A DNA stretch of 64,000 nt from Epiperipatus broadwayi (GCA_028023455.1 JAQFVV010001038.1:1-64000); one strand, 5' to 3'; positions 38,621 through 51,242 are shown, counted from the first letter of the stretch. Numbers and translations: made by a program. Notes: generated from the sequence alone by a model not told the origin.

Positions 38621-39471
38621 TAATAGCAAGAATAATATGAAAGAGGACATCTGGTAGCAAGAATAATACGAAAGAGGACATCTGGTAGCAAGAATAATAC
38701 GAAAGAGGACATCTAATAGCAAGAATAATACGAAAGAGGACATCTAATAGCAAGAATAATACGAAAGAGGACATCTAATAGCAAGAATAATATGAAAGAG
38801 GACATCTAATAGCAAGAATAATATGAAAGAGGACATCTAATAGCAAGAATAATACGAAAGAGGACACCTTATAGCAAGAATAATACGAAAGAGAACATCT
38901 AATAGCAAGAATAATACAAAAGAGAACATCTAATAGCAAGAATAATACGAAAGAGGACATCTAATAGCAAAAATAATACGAAAGAGGACACTTAATAGCA
39001 AGAATAATACGAAAGAGGACATCTAATAGCAAGAATAATACGAAAGAGAACACCTAATAGCAAAAATAATACGAAAGAGAACACCTAATAGCAAGAATAA
39101 TACGAAAGAGAACACCTAATAGCAAGAATAATACGAAAGAGGACATCTAATAGCAAGAATAATACGAAAGAGGACATCTAATAGCAAAAATAATATGAAA
39201 GAGGACATTTAATAGCAAAAATAATACGAAAGAAGACACCTAATAGCAAAAATAATATGAAAGAGGACATCTAATAGCAAGAATAATATGAAAGAGGCCA
39301 TCTAATAGCAAGAATAATACAAAAGAGGACATCTAATAGCAAGAATAATACAAAAGAGGACATCTAATAGCAAGAATAATACGAAAGAGGACATCTAATA
39401 GCAATAATAATACGAAAGAGGACATCTAATAGCAATAATACAAAAGAGGACATCTAATAGCAATAATAATA
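38621..39471 (+). repeat. 31-bp satellite array, copy 1 (~27 units)
   Basis: Tandem units of the form AATACGAAAGAGGACATCTA plus ATAGCAAGAAT repeat with period 31 and a few recurring variants (ACACC for ACATC, AAAAAT for AAGAAT). There is no spacer between units, so it is not a CRISPR array. Thirty-one is not a multiple of three. The hydrophobic minus-strand frames across it are by-products. Confidence 0.97.
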
Positions 39472-39540
39472 CTAGAGGTCAACCGGTAAAAATAGCCAAA
39501 ATAGTAGTAGAAAATCCGGTAGGCTTAGCAAGAATACTAA

Positions 39541-40520
39541 AAAGAACATGTCTAATATATATATAAGACATTAACTTAAAAAATAATTTAAAGCAAAACT
39601 AAACATTAGTACAAAAACAAAAATAATTTATCTAAAAAACCAAAAAAATATTATAATAGGTACTGTCAAATATATATATATATAAGACATTAACTTAAAA
39701 ATTGATATAAGACATAAAGTTAAAAATGAATTTAAACTAAAAAATGTTAAATAGGTACTGTCAAATATATATATATATGACAGTAACTTAAAAATTGATT
39801 TAAAGCAAAACTGCAAAAAGTAGTACAAAAACAAAAATAATTTCTCTAAAAAACCAAAAATATATATATAAGACATTAACTTAAAAATTGATTTAAACCA
39901 AAAAATGTTAAATAGGTACTGTCAAATATATAAGACATTAAGTTAAAAATGGATTTAAACTTAAAAATGTTAAATAGGTACTGTCAAATATATATATATG
40001 ACTAACTTAAAAATCGATTTAAAGCAAAACTGCAAAAATTAGTACAAAAACAAAAATAATTTCTCTAGGTACTGTCAAACATATATATAAGACATTAACT
40101 TAAAAATTGATTTAAACCAAAAAATGTTAAATAGGTACTGTCAAATATATAAGATATTAAGTTAAAAATGGATTTAAACTAAAAAATGTTAAATAGGTAC
40201 TGTCAAATATATATATATAAGACAGTAACTTAAAAATTGATTTAAAGCAAAACTGCAAAAATTAGTACAAAAACAAAAATAATTTCTCTGAAAAACCAAA
40301 AAATGTTAAATAAGTACTGTCAAATATATATATGACTAACTTAAAAATTGTTTTAAAGCAAAACTGCAAAAATTAGTACAAAAACAAAAAAAATTTCTCT
40401 AAAAAACCAAAAAAATATTATAATAGGTACTGTCAAACATATATATATATAAGACATTAAGTTAAAAATGGATTTAAACTAAAAAATGTTAAATAGGTAC
40501 TGTCAAATATATATATAAGA
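39541..40520. repeat. Composite minisatellite with GGTACTGTCAAATATATA units
   Basis: About ten occurrences of GGTACTGTCAAA (from 39658 to about 40510) alternate with modules AAGACATTAACTTAAAAATTG, AAAGCAAAACTGCAAAAATT and AAACAAAAATAATTTCTCT in varying combinations, giving units of roughly 60-120 bp. It follows the first 31-bp array. Only the first module has a counterpart after the second array (43115-43170). Confidence 0.85.
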
Positions 40521-40539
40521 CAAACTAATATTATGTAGA

Positions 40540-41089
40540 AGCACAAACGGACGTAAAATCTATAAATTCAAAAAATATTATAGTATTAATCTAAAAATGT
40601 TCAAAAATAAAAAATACAAAGAAATACAGCTACTCCAAATTATTATCTGTTAATTACAAAAACACAAAGTATTAATCACAACACGCTAAAAAAAAATAGT
40701 ATGGAAAAACACAAAATGGACGCAAATCTTAAATGTAAAAAATATTATAGTATGGAAAAGCCCAAAACCGACGTAAAATATATAAAATTAAAAAAAAATA
40801 TTATAGTATTAATCTAAAAATGCTCAAAAATAAAAAATACAAAGAAATACAGCTACTCCAAATTATTATCTGTTAATTACAAAAACCCAAAGTATTAATC
40901 TCAACACGCTAAAAAAAATAGTATGGAAAAGCACAAAATGGATGCAAATCTTAAATGTAAAAAATATTATAGTATGGAAAAGCCCAAAACAGATGTAAAA
41001 TATATAAAATTAAAAAAAAAAAATTATAGTATTAATCTAAAAATGTTCAAAAATAAAAAATACAAAGAAATACAGCTACTCCAAATTAT
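40540..41089 (+). repeat. 223-bp tandem repeat, ~2.4 copies, direct orientation
   Basis: The phrase GAAATACAGCTACTCCAAAT occurs at 40621, 40844 and 41067, a constant 223-bp spacing. Each unit also has TTATAGTATGGAAAAGC and AACACGCTAAAAAAA. The last unit is cut at CCAAATTAT, where the TIR of the next element starts. The same unit recurs in inverted orientation at 41400-41992. Confidence 0.9.
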
Positions 41090-41399
41090 GGTAGTTTGGG
41101 ATTTTATGAGCTATGACGTATTTCACTTAGCATGTTTTTTGCCGGTAAGATTTCATCGAAGATTAGATATATGTTGTCATGGCATGACTAATCTATGGAA
41201 ACGTTATTTTTTATCGTACTGATCCGCGTGGTGACCCGCGAGATTTAAGTCGAGAGAGTATGTCAAATTTTTTCATTCTGTCTTTTGTAAGTACGCCATT
41301 CATGGAGTCAGTACATACTTTTTTTTTGTGCTTTTTTAGACTTTTGTGTTGAGATTTTCCAGAGATTTTTTTGATGTAAGTTGTTTAAAGTTGTATTAT

Positions 41400-41992
41400 T
41401 TGATTAATACTACAATATTTTACTCTAATATTTTATGCTTTTCCATACTATTTTCTCCTATAATATTTTTTTCAAATTTTACATATTTTACCAATTTTTT
41501 ACTTTGTGTTTTTGTAATTAATAGATAATAATTTGGAGTGGCTGTATTTTTTTGTATTTTTTATTTTCGAGCATTTTTAGATTAATACTATAATATTTTT
41601 TTCCAATTTTACGTTTATTTTGGGCTTTTCCAATTTTACGTCCATTTTGGGCTTTTCCATACTGTAATATTTTTTACATTTAAGATTTGCGTCCATTTTG
41701 TGCTTTTCCATACTATTTTTTTTTAGCGTGTTGAGATTAATACTTTGTGTTTTTGTAATTAACAGATAATAATTTGGAGTAGCTGTATTTCTTTTTATTT
41801 TTGAGCATTTTTAGATTAATACTATAATATTTTTTTCCAATTTTACCACATATTTTACGTTTATTTTGGGCTTTTCCATACTATAATATTTTTTACATTT
41901 AAGATTTGCGTCCATTTTGTGCTTTTCCATACTATTTTTTTTTAGCGTGTTGAGATTAATACTTTGGGTTTTTGTAATTAACAGATAATAAT
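41400..41992 (-). repeat. 223-bp repeat, inverted copies inside the TIR element
   Basis: These are the reverse complement of the units at 40540-41089: GCGTGTTGAGATTAATACTT and TTGCGTCCATTTTGTGCTTT occur twice (about 41726 and 41946; 41688 and 41907). The last unit is cut in CAGATAATAATTTGG, exactly where the hairpin module begins with GGTACTTT. A large palindrome therefore centres on the left TIR. Confidence 0.85.
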
Positions 41993-42276
41993 TTGGGTAC
42001 TTTAGGATTTTTCTTGCTATGACGTATTACCACAAAGACGTACTACTCTAATCTTCCGATCTTTAAGATAACGTCTCCTAGTGATTTCCAGACAATGTCA
42101 ATCGATAAAATGTGTTCAGAAATCATGTGGAGACATTATGTTAAAGATCGAAAGATTAGAGTAGCAAGTCTTCATGGTAATACGTCACAGCAATAAAAAA
42201 GCAAGCCATTTTTGTTGTTTCTGCAAACAAAAAAAATATAAAAATTAATATAATCAAATGTAATAACAATAAAATG

Positions 42277-43034
42277 TAATAGCAAGAATAATATGAAAGA
42301 GGACATCTGGTAGCAAGAATAATACGAAAGAGGACATCTGGTAGCAAGAATAATACGAAAGAGGACATCTAATAGCAAGAATAATACGAAAGAGGACACC
42401 TAATAGCAAGAATAATACGAAAGAGGACATCTAATAGCAAGAATAATACGAAAGAGAACACCTAATAGCAAAAATAATACGAAAGAGAACACCTAATAGC
42501 AAGAATAATACGAAAGAGAACACCTAACAGCAAGAATAATACGAAAGAGGACATCTAATAGCAAGAATAATACGAAAGAGGACATCTAATAGCAAGAATA
42601 ATACGAAAGAAGACACCTAATAGCAAAAATAATACAAAAGAGGACATCTAATAGCAAAAATAATACGAAAGAGAACATCTAATAGCAAAAATAATACGAA
42701 AGAGAACACCTAATAGCAAGAATAATACGAAAGAGAACACCTAACAGCAAGAATAATACGAAAGAGGACATCTAATAGCAAGAATACTACGAAAGAGGAC
42801 ATCTAATAGCAAGAATAATACGAAAGAGGACATCTAATAGCAAAAATAATACGAAAGAGGACATTTAATAGCAAAAATAATACGAAAGAAGACACCTAAT
42901 AGCAAAAATAATACGAAAGAGGACATCTAATAGCAAGAATAATACGAAAGAAGCCATCTAATAGCAATAATAATACGAAAGAGGACATCTAATAGCAATA
43001 ATACAAAAGAGGACATCTAATAGCAATAATAATA
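42277..43034 (+). repeat. 31-bp satellite array, copy 2 (~24 units)
   Basis: Same monomer and orientation as the array at 38621-39471, with matching leader and trailer: both are preceded by the hairpin module and CAAATGTAATAACAATAAAA and followed by ACTAGAGGTCAACCGRTAAA. The two arrays differ in unit number and in the order of variants, so units have been gained or lost since the block duplicated. Confidence 0.97.
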
Positions 43035-43479
43035 CTAGAGGTCAACCGATAAAAATAGCCAAAATAGTAGTACAAAATCCGGTAGGCATAGCAAGAATAC
43101 TAAAAAGAACATGTCTAATATATATATAAGACATTAACTTAAAAAATAATTTAAAGCAAAACTAAACATTAGTACAATAAGCAACTTACATCAAAAAAAT
43201 CTCAACACAAAAGTCTAAAAAAGCACAAAAAAAATGTATGTACTGACTCCATGAACGGCGTACTTACAAAAGACAGAATGAAAAAATTTGACATACTCTC
43301 TCGACTTAAATCTCGCGGGTCACCACGCGGATCAGTACGATAAAAAATGTTTCCATAGATTAGTCATGCCAGTGTCTTAGTTGCCATGACAACATATATC
43401 TAATCTTCGATGAAATCTTACCGGCAAAAAACATGCTAAGTGTAATACGTCATAGCTCATAAAATCCCAAACTACCGAA

Positions 43480-46400
43480 TTTTAATTACATTTGTTAAGA
43501 TAATACCATTTCCACTTTATAATTATAAAATACCTTTTTAAAATAAACTTATAATTAATCATATACATTTATCTGTGTATATAAATTGTATATATAATTT
43601 TTTTTTTTTTTATTAAAATTGTTGAAAATCTTTACTTTTAAAATAAACTTCTAATTTTTAAATTACAGACATGAAGCATATATATATACATTTGAAACTG
43701 AAATCCTTTGCCTCTTTTATCACAGTTTATTTTAAACCACAAAATGTGATTAACAAGTATTATATTGATATGATATTGCTATTTTATCGTGTGCATTTGG
43801 ACTCTATATTACTTTCTATTTGTGAGTCATCTTTATAAGCACATACTATTCTTTTGCCAAAAGATCAAAATCGTGTTATGGTTGAGGTACTAAAAATGAT
43901 TAATTACTGACTTACATATTTTGACAAGCAATTGTGTTTGAATCAAGTTTTAGAATGTTTTAAAATATTAAGACATAATGCAGAAGTTAAATGTAAAACT
44001 AAGAGATTCATCTAATGCTTTGATTGTATATACTGGATGAAGAATCGAGCCATTCTTAAATTTTGCAATCTCCCAGGAATCCTTATCAAAATCCACAGTT
44101 AATTATCAGGTAATTCCATTAAAGAAAGCTGGTTCCAGTATTAAGTTGATCAGCCAGGTCCAGCTAAAAATGCCTTTAAAATTTGCTTAAATGATCTATC
44201 TACAATTCCACAAAAGCTTGCTAAATATGGAATAAAAAGCAGTGCCCTCACACTTAATGTCCATGCAGATTTACATATTGCAGATTTTATTATTGAGCTT
44301 GATGCATAGAAGAAATAGCAAGATGATCAGAAAAGACTTGGAGAATCCATTCTCAAAACATTCATGGATAATGCTAGATCTAATTAAGGTCCTTATAAAC
44401 AATGTAATCTAGATGCAGCCTACACTCAAGAACCAAGTCTTGAATCTCTATTAATAACATGCTAATATTATTAGAGCTAGATTCCAGACTTGCAGGCCAC
44501 CATATCAAAAAATACTTAGGCTGTTATAAATAACAAAAATAATCATCTACTGCAACAATAGCAATAAGATATATTAGCAAAATTAAAGCTTAAAATACTT
44601 GAGAAAAATATTATATTTATTTTTTATTCTGTCCACAAAAAAAATCTAATAAATTTAAGAAAAGATTACCCAAACATGCCGCAAACTGGATTAAATCTAG
44701 AATTATTTCTTCACACATAAAGCAAAAAATATAAATTCAATCAATCAGCAGTCTATTAAAGTGATAGATTTATAAATAAAAGGCTCAGCCAAACATGAAC
44801 TTTGTTGTGTATTGGACCACTGACAATTTCATACAAGTTAGCCAAATAAAAGATCAAAAGAAATGCATCCAGTCTATAGCTAAAAAATAGATGTATTGGC
44901 TGAGAATAAATAGTAATGATTCCTCTTGGGTATTACTCTCAAGTGGTAAGCAAATTATACAGCTATTATTTGGGGATAAGAAGAATGAAAATCATGACTA
45001 AGCTATATCTCATGGCCCATCTTAGACATTGACATTAATTTCAAGATTGTACTATCCTAATATTGTAAAATAAAATTAATCATGTTTCAGTCTTGATCAG
45101 TGTAGTAAAATGGAAAATGCAAAAATGAAACTGTTAAGATGGTAATAAACTCCTGAAGACTATGCCATATGTTCAGTGATACTATCAAATAGGTCTAGCA
45201 AATAATGGGTGGACAACACTACCATAGGCACAGAGATTAATTATAGCACTACTATAGAGATATAATGCCATGGATTAAATCAGAGCAAATAATGATGGAG
45301 AAACAAGAAGGTAAACTTGTTGCATCCACCACCTTCTAAAATAGGATTTAGAAATCAATATAAACAGCCAACGATAAAAATAAACTAATCAAATAATCTG
45401 GTCAGTGAAATTGATATTGTTTACCTTATTGACTGTAAATGGTGAATCCGTTTGAGAATAGTTATTTATTTATGAATTACTATTTTCTGTTTGCAGTTAT
45501 TATTACTAGTTCACTTACAAAACAATAGTTAACTAGTCTGGAATTACAGACTTGTGGATACATTATTGAAACAGTTAGGTATGCTTAAGATTAGAGCAGG
45601 AAGCTGCTGGTAATAGACAAGTACTTTTATGAGGAGAGATATTTTCAAGAAAGAATCACAACATTCTTTTTGCCTAGTGTCTTGTTACTAGATGATAAAT
45701 TAATGCTTGTAATTTCAAAAGTTTCTAGTAGTCAATGAATTTAATTAGTTATTGCATGAATTTATTGTTTAAATAGCTTCAATAAATGTTTAAAACTTTT
45801 ATGTGAATTTATTTCAATTATTTGCATTAGTCGAAAATTTTATTCATGAATGTCCAATATTAATGAATAATAGAAATATGTGTAAGTTATAACTTCCTGA
45901 CAATTTGACTTTGTTTCTTTTTTTAAAATTTTTGATATTATAAAATCAATTGGGTACTTGAATAGACACAAAATGTCAGATTAATCTGAGAACATACAGA
46001 CTTCAGCTGTTATCTGTTTAGTGAAATGCTTTTTTTTATAATTATATTCATATATTATAATTCTGCATTGATGAAAATATCACATATAAAGTAGATAATG
46101 TTAATACAATTTGAATTGATAATTTGCTCTACAGATTAAATGAATATATATATTGAATCAAGAATAATAAAATATATGCTTATTTGTTACAATTTTATAA
46201 GTTCATATTAATGTATAAGATTAAATTAACTTATTAAAAATAAAAATAATAATTTGAATACTTTAAGTAGGAAATATAGTTTGGAATTATTTTATTGTAG
46301 TGAATTTTTTTTGTAATTTAATTATTTTCCCATATCTATATATTTTTATTTAGCAGGCATTACATGATTTCTAATAACATCCTTATAGATTAATTTTTAA

Positions 46401-46795
46401 GATTTCTTTACAAAAAGAATTATAACTAAGTTAGCTAGCCACAAAAAAATAAAATACTAAAATAAACTATTTTAAAATTTGCTTTTAATATTCTTAATAA
46501 TAAATTTTCTATGATTTAAATGCAAAAAATTCTTCCTTTTATGGATTTTATTTTGCATCTTTAACTAAACTTTAATTATTTTTTAAAAAATTATTACAAA
46601 TCTTTTTATTTATCGTAACAAGAAATTGTTCTGATAAGTATGAAATTATATTAATATGCCAGAAAACTATTATAATTTTTTTTTATTTTTAAGGAAATTG
46701 CAGTGCAAATGTTTTTTTTTTCAACTGCACATAGAATAACAATGATGGGAAGGTGTCACCATTTATGATTTAAAATCAAATGATCTTGCTTTATG
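43480..46795. other. IPP intron 2, middle part with an unclassified coding-like remnant
   Basis: Most of this is plain AT-rich sequence. Between about 44140 and 44460 one frame reads, with a few stops, as DQPGPAKNAFKICLNDLSTI, then NVHADLHIADFIIELDA, then RLGESILKTFMDNAR and QEPSLESLLITC. The composition is protein-like and less AT-rich than the flanks, up to about 45400. I do not recognise the family; a decayed retrotransposon gag or gene fragment is possible. Confidence 0.35.
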
Positions 46796-46803
46796 ATCTA
46801 ATT

Positions 46804-47181
46804 CAGGGATCAGCAACCTTCTAAGATGAGCCATTTTATTTAAATATACCAACCAAAAAAGCTACCAGAGAATAATTGTTGTATTTGAATATTTGTTTTA
46901 GTAATAGAATCAGTTTATATTTACAATAATGACAATTGAAAGTATCTTAAATAAAAATATAAAATATTTTTACAGTTAAATTTATTCATAAATTTTTATT
47001 ATTTGGTTTCTATCATACAAAATATTTATTATTTTATAATTGGGCTAAATCTAAGAAGCATCATGGAGTTACGAAAATATTTACTAATTATTGTACAACT
47101 AAAAATGTGTTTGTCATGATAAAAAGAGCCATAAATTTGGTATCAAAAAGCCACATGCAACCTGCAGGTTGCTAACTCCTG
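46804..47181. mobile_element. hAT-type MITE with imperfect 8-bp target duplication
   Basis: The left terminus CAGGGATCAGCAACCTTC and the right terminus (complement) CAGGAGTTAGCAACCTGCAG form inverted repeats of the CAGGGGTCGGCAACC type seen in hAT/Charlie-like elements. Subterminal GAGCC (left) and AAGCCACATGCAACCTGC (right) also fit. Flanks ATCTAATT (46796-46803) and CTCTAACT (47182-47189) match at 6 of 8 positions, as expected for an old 8-bp hAT duplication. At 378 bp with no coding capacity it is non-autonomous. Confidence 0.75.
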
Positions 47182-47569
47182 CTCTAACTAATAATTTTCA
47201 GATATTTATTTATCACCCACTATTAGATGGTCAGATGAGAGAAAAGTGCTCAACTTGATTAGAATACAAAAAATGTTCAAGTTGCATTTGGCCTGATATG
47301 AACTTCTGAACTGTCAGATAGATGCATTGACCATTATATCATGAAGACCTTTATGTATATACATATATATTGATGTTTTTAAGAACAATAAGGCATGCTA
47401 AGAAAACATATCAGTATAAATGTATATTTTAAGTGATACTTTTAATTGTAAATGAAGATGTTTCATTGCAATATATATAAATTAATTAATTTAGTAATTA
47501 AAAGACTATATATTATTTTGCTTTATTATTTCATGAAATAAATTCAAACATGATTTTAGGAACCTTTAT

Positions 47570-47900
47570 ATATATATATATTATAATGGACGGAATGATT
47601 ATCATCATACACCCCCTAATACCTATCATACTAGTCACGTTAGTTGCTAATTCGATCTTTAGCGGTGTGTAGTACCACTACACATCATGCATCCACGTTG
47701 GTCGCCAGATATAACGGACTTGGATATATCTATCAGATTCAACAATCAGCTGGTTCGATCACAATGTATGACCAACTTACTCAAAGTATTTATGTGATGA
47801 TACACCTATCTATCGAGCACCAAACGTTGCTGGTGCCAAATATAACGGACGGGACGATTACAACTAATCCCAAACACTGCAAACACCAGATGTAATGGAT
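47570..47900. repeat. Irregular repeats of an ATATAACGGAC motif
   Basis: Related phrases TATAATGGACGGAATGATTA, CCAGATATAACGGAC, CCAAATATAACGGACGGGA and CCAGATGTAATGGAT occur near 47580, 47706, 47836 and 47886. The region is less AT-rich than its surroundings. It may be part of a degenerate LTR or other retroelement, but no coding or terminal structure confirms this. Confidence 0.4.
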
Positions 47901-50360
47901 AGTCAACTAACTTGCAGACTGTACTACTATGCAGATGTAGCAATATGGTGTAGGGATAAGTTAATATGCTCTAATTTATTACCCCTAATGAAACAATCTG
48001 CAGAGACCTACCAGGCTTAGAAGGGAAAAAAGTTGCATCCAACTATGTTCAGACTGTGGGTCATCTGATAAAGTGCTAATGAGAACCCGATGAAATGCTT
48101 AACCAATGATTGCATACCCTTTAATTGACTAACTCTATCCTTATTTAATAATATTAAATGCAATTTAGGTTAGTTCATCCACTTTCCCACTTTTTTAATT
48201 CCGTTATGCCCTAATATTCAAGCCCAGAGAGAATATTGCTTTTAACTCCTTTAGCAGGTATGAACAGATATACACAGCAACTCCTGCACCTATATATAGG
48301 TTATAACTAGCATTTATTATATTTGTTTTATTTTCAAGCTTTTATATAATAAGAAAAATAGATGTGTATGCATGTATAATTATTTATAAACTGTGGAATG
48401 TCAGGACAACTCAATAAACCAGAGACCGGAATAATACAAACTCTCAAACATTTATTAACAATAATAAATATCAAGTATAACAACAATAGTAATGATAAAA
48501 AAAAAATATAAAAAAATATAATAATCATCATATGTACATGTGTCACAAGTGAACCTCTACCATCTTACTAATTAATTATCCTCTAAATCCAACCCTTATA
48601 CCCCATGGTAGAAATCCACCTATGTCACTCATTCTCTACAAATCATAATTATATAGAAAAATCAACTTTAGTTATTTAATATAATTGAGATGCTGGCTAG
48701 CTAAATTATATATTTACAAATGTTAATCTATTTAACAAGTTTCCCCAATTTATATATATGATAGAGACAGATACCAGTTGATTAGTCAAACATACTGGAA
48801 AATATACGTACACGGTTAATCACAAAATAAAACATATAATATGTATTCTGTATAAGTGTTGTAATTTAACCTATATATAAATTTAGAGAATCTTACCTCA
48901 ATATTTATGTGGATAACCTGATGTGAAGCAGGTGGTATTACCTAAATTTTATTTATAATGAAAATATAAAAAATATCAAAATGAATAATCCCCCCTTTTC
49001 TTCTTTGCTAATTCTGAAAAATGAGGCTTCAGCATCAGAGTGTGAAAATACAACAGATAGTATGAATAAAAAAAAAATAAATAAACAAAAATTTACAATA
49101 TTGATTCTTTGATTAAAAATTGTAATTGGAACAAAGTTCATAAAAATCATCATAATAAAAGTAGTAGTAGCTGATAGTTAGGCAAGTTGTTCTTCAAAGC
49201 AGTTTCACTTAGTAAATCATTTTCCTTAGCAAGGATAGATAGGTACAATGGTGTCTCCTGTAGTTGTGTTTAATGGTAAACATCTTGATCCTCATTTGAT
49301 TCACCATAAAGTATTCCAATCCTTGTTTACTTTTGACTGTAGGCATCTTCTTGTGTGTTTACAAGAAAGTAGAAATATATATATATAGATATAATGCAGC
49401 TGGCAGGAAATACCATGACACACAATAGCATGTTTTGCTCTAGCCCATTTTCATATTAAAGTACAATTTAATTATTTATAATCATATATTTTTATTGAAT
49501 AGTATTGAAGCACTTACATATATATTAAGAAAATTATTTCATTATTTTTTTCTTTTCCAATTTTCAACAGACTTAATTCTCATTATTCTTTTTGAAAAGA
49601 TTTAAAATGTTCAAATTTACTCCAACAACTATTAAAACACGATTTAATTATTTAAGAATTAATCAGTTATTCTTACTTCTTATTTCACTTTCTTTCCTTT
49701 GAATTTGATAAACTTTTAGTTACAGCATTTGACTTTTAAAATGTTTATAATTTAACTAAAAGAAAAAGTAAAACTCCATTTTAGCATTCTAAATTTTATT
49801 TTTAATTGCTGTCCTTTGTTACAGGTGCTATAACAATAAGAAGAACGATTTGTAAACTGTCTTTTGTTTTTATACATTTCACGCTGCTGCGTAGATTTCC
49901 AGGAACGAGATATCTTTAACTGCCTATTGTTTAAATACATTTAGATTTATTGTAAATAAAAATAATAATAATAATAATAAAATCAGTTTTATTTTCACAC
50001 ATATGTACCCACCTAATTAACTTCAGGTCATCCCAAATTCATTTAACTATAAATTAATATTCAATTTTAAATTTAAAAAAAATATATACATTACAGTTTA
50101 TTTAATCAAATAGTTTTATATATATACAATATTACTTTGTAAAATACTGATCGTATTTTATTTTATAAATATAATAATTTATTGTGTATTATATGTATAT
50201 AGGTAATAATAATAACAAATAATAATCTTCCCACTATTAATATAAATTCAAAATAGATTGGGTTCAATAAATATGCTTGATCTTTTTAGGAATGTGGCAT
50301 TGTAAGCTACCCTTTACAACATATATATATATTTATCAATCTTTATATATAATATTCTAG
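47901..50360. other. End of IPP intron 2
   Basis: No gene recognised. A short (AAT)n run lies at 49960-49981. The intron ends with ATATAATATTCTAG at 50347-50360, an AG acceptor with a weak pyrimidine tract. Confidence 0.5.
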
Positions 50361-51242
50361 GAATATATTGCTTTGCTGATACTCATGCATGTGTAGAACT
50401 CAAGGATTCTTCAGAAACTTACATTTACAGTCATTTTTTGGAAGTTATACAAGAAGAAGAATTCTGTGAACTAAAAAAAGATATTTTAATCAACATTTTA
50501 CTAAGTGAAAATCTTAGAATAGAAAATGAGTTTCAGGTTTTTAAAGCTGCTATGAAATGGATTCTTCATGATGCCCCTCAGCGTCGTCGTCATTTTTTTG
50601 ATATAATTTCAACTATTAGGATACCTCTCATTAGTATGAAAAAGCTGTACATTTATGCAGATGAATGTTCTGACTTCAGTTTAAGAATAGTTTTAAAAAA
50701 ACATTTACAAGATTTTAGTATTGGCAAAAGAAACTATGATTATAAAATATGGAAAAATTTATATGTGAACTCTGAACCTCGGAAATGTGCTTTAAAATTT
50801 TTGTATGTTATAGGAGGATATATTCGTCAAAGTGGAGGGCGTTGGAGTGATACCCAAACATTAGCCGTTGTAGAAAGATTTGATAGTTTTAAACAATTTT
50901 GGAGAGGATTACCTCAAATGAGGTTTGCTCGCAGTAATCATGGAGTTGTAGTATTAAATGGATTAATATATGCTTTTGGGGGTGAAAGTGATTCATTGAT
51001 ATTTGATAGTGCAGAAATGTATGATCCTTCAAAAAACTCATGGTTACAGATTGCTGATTTAACTGTTCCACGATGTGGTTTTGGATATTGTACCTTAGAT
51101 GATTACATTTACATTTTGGGAGGTTGGATAGGTTCTGAAATTGGAAACTCCATTGAACAATATGACCCTAAATTAAATCAATGGATGAAAATAGGAAAAA
51201 TGGAGACATTACGAAATTCTTTTGGTGTAACTGCAGCCAATG
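50361..51242 (+). CDS. IPP: IPP-like protein, exon 3 (BACK domain and Kelch repeats 1-3)
   Basis: This 882-bp exon completes the split glycine (G + GA) and encodes residues about 155-448. Residues 155-260 form the BACK domain (YCFADTHACVEL, HFLEVIQEEEF, VFKAAMKWI). Kelch repeat 1 is FLYVIGGYIRQSGGRWSD with an unusual insert before VERFDSFKQFW. Repeat 2 (LIYAFGGE...AEMYDPSKNSW) and repeat 3 (YIYILGGWIGSEIGNSIEQY, DPKLNQW) carry the GG, Y and W signature. Repeat 4 starts at the end. The GGRWSD insert and the EIGN tract in repeat 3 are distinctive of IPP among Kelch-like proteins. The donor GGTAAGT is consensus, phase 1. About 150 residues (the rest of the propeller) are expected downstream but are not in the window. 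BTB-Kelch proteins act as actin binders or Cullin-3 substrate adaptors. Confidence 0.93.

Larger units (their letters stand above)
41090..43476. mobile_element. 2.4-kb DNA element with ~300-bp terminal inverted repeats
   Basis: GGTAGTTTGGGATTTTATGA at 41090 opens an arm that extends to about 41393 and is mirrored from 43178 to 43476, including unusual blocks such as CGCGGGTCACCACGCGGAT and GTACGCCATTCATGGAGTC. Arms are roughly 95 percent matched; the right arm has an extra TGTCTTAGTTGCCA-like insertion. Inside lie inverted 223-bp repeats (41400-41992), the hairpin module (41995-42195) and the second 31-bp array. No transposase is encoded, so it is non-autonomous. Long arms suggest a foldback or Mutator-like family. 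No clear target duplication was seen. Confidence 0.85.

Noticed and set aside
38479-38960. Hydrophobic minus-strand frames repeating a V-L-F-R-I-I-L-A pattern, also at 42156-42399
   Set aside because: They arise from the 31-bp satellite read in three frames (93-bp period) and vary only as the satellite does; no start context or conservation.
40923-41222. 99-residue frame
   Set aside because: Runs across a junction of the 223-bp repeat and the TIR; lysine/asparagine-rich low complexity, no similarity.
38621-43034. Possible CRISPR-like array
   Set aside because: Units abut without unique spacers, and the window is clearly eukaryotic with spliced exons.
47644-47895. 83-residue frame
   Set aside because: Lies in an irregular repeat with ATATAACGGAC motifs; no recognised protein and no splice or start support.
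50889-51071. Minus-strand 60-residue frame inside IPP exon 3
   Set aside because: Antisense shadow of the Kelch coding sequence.
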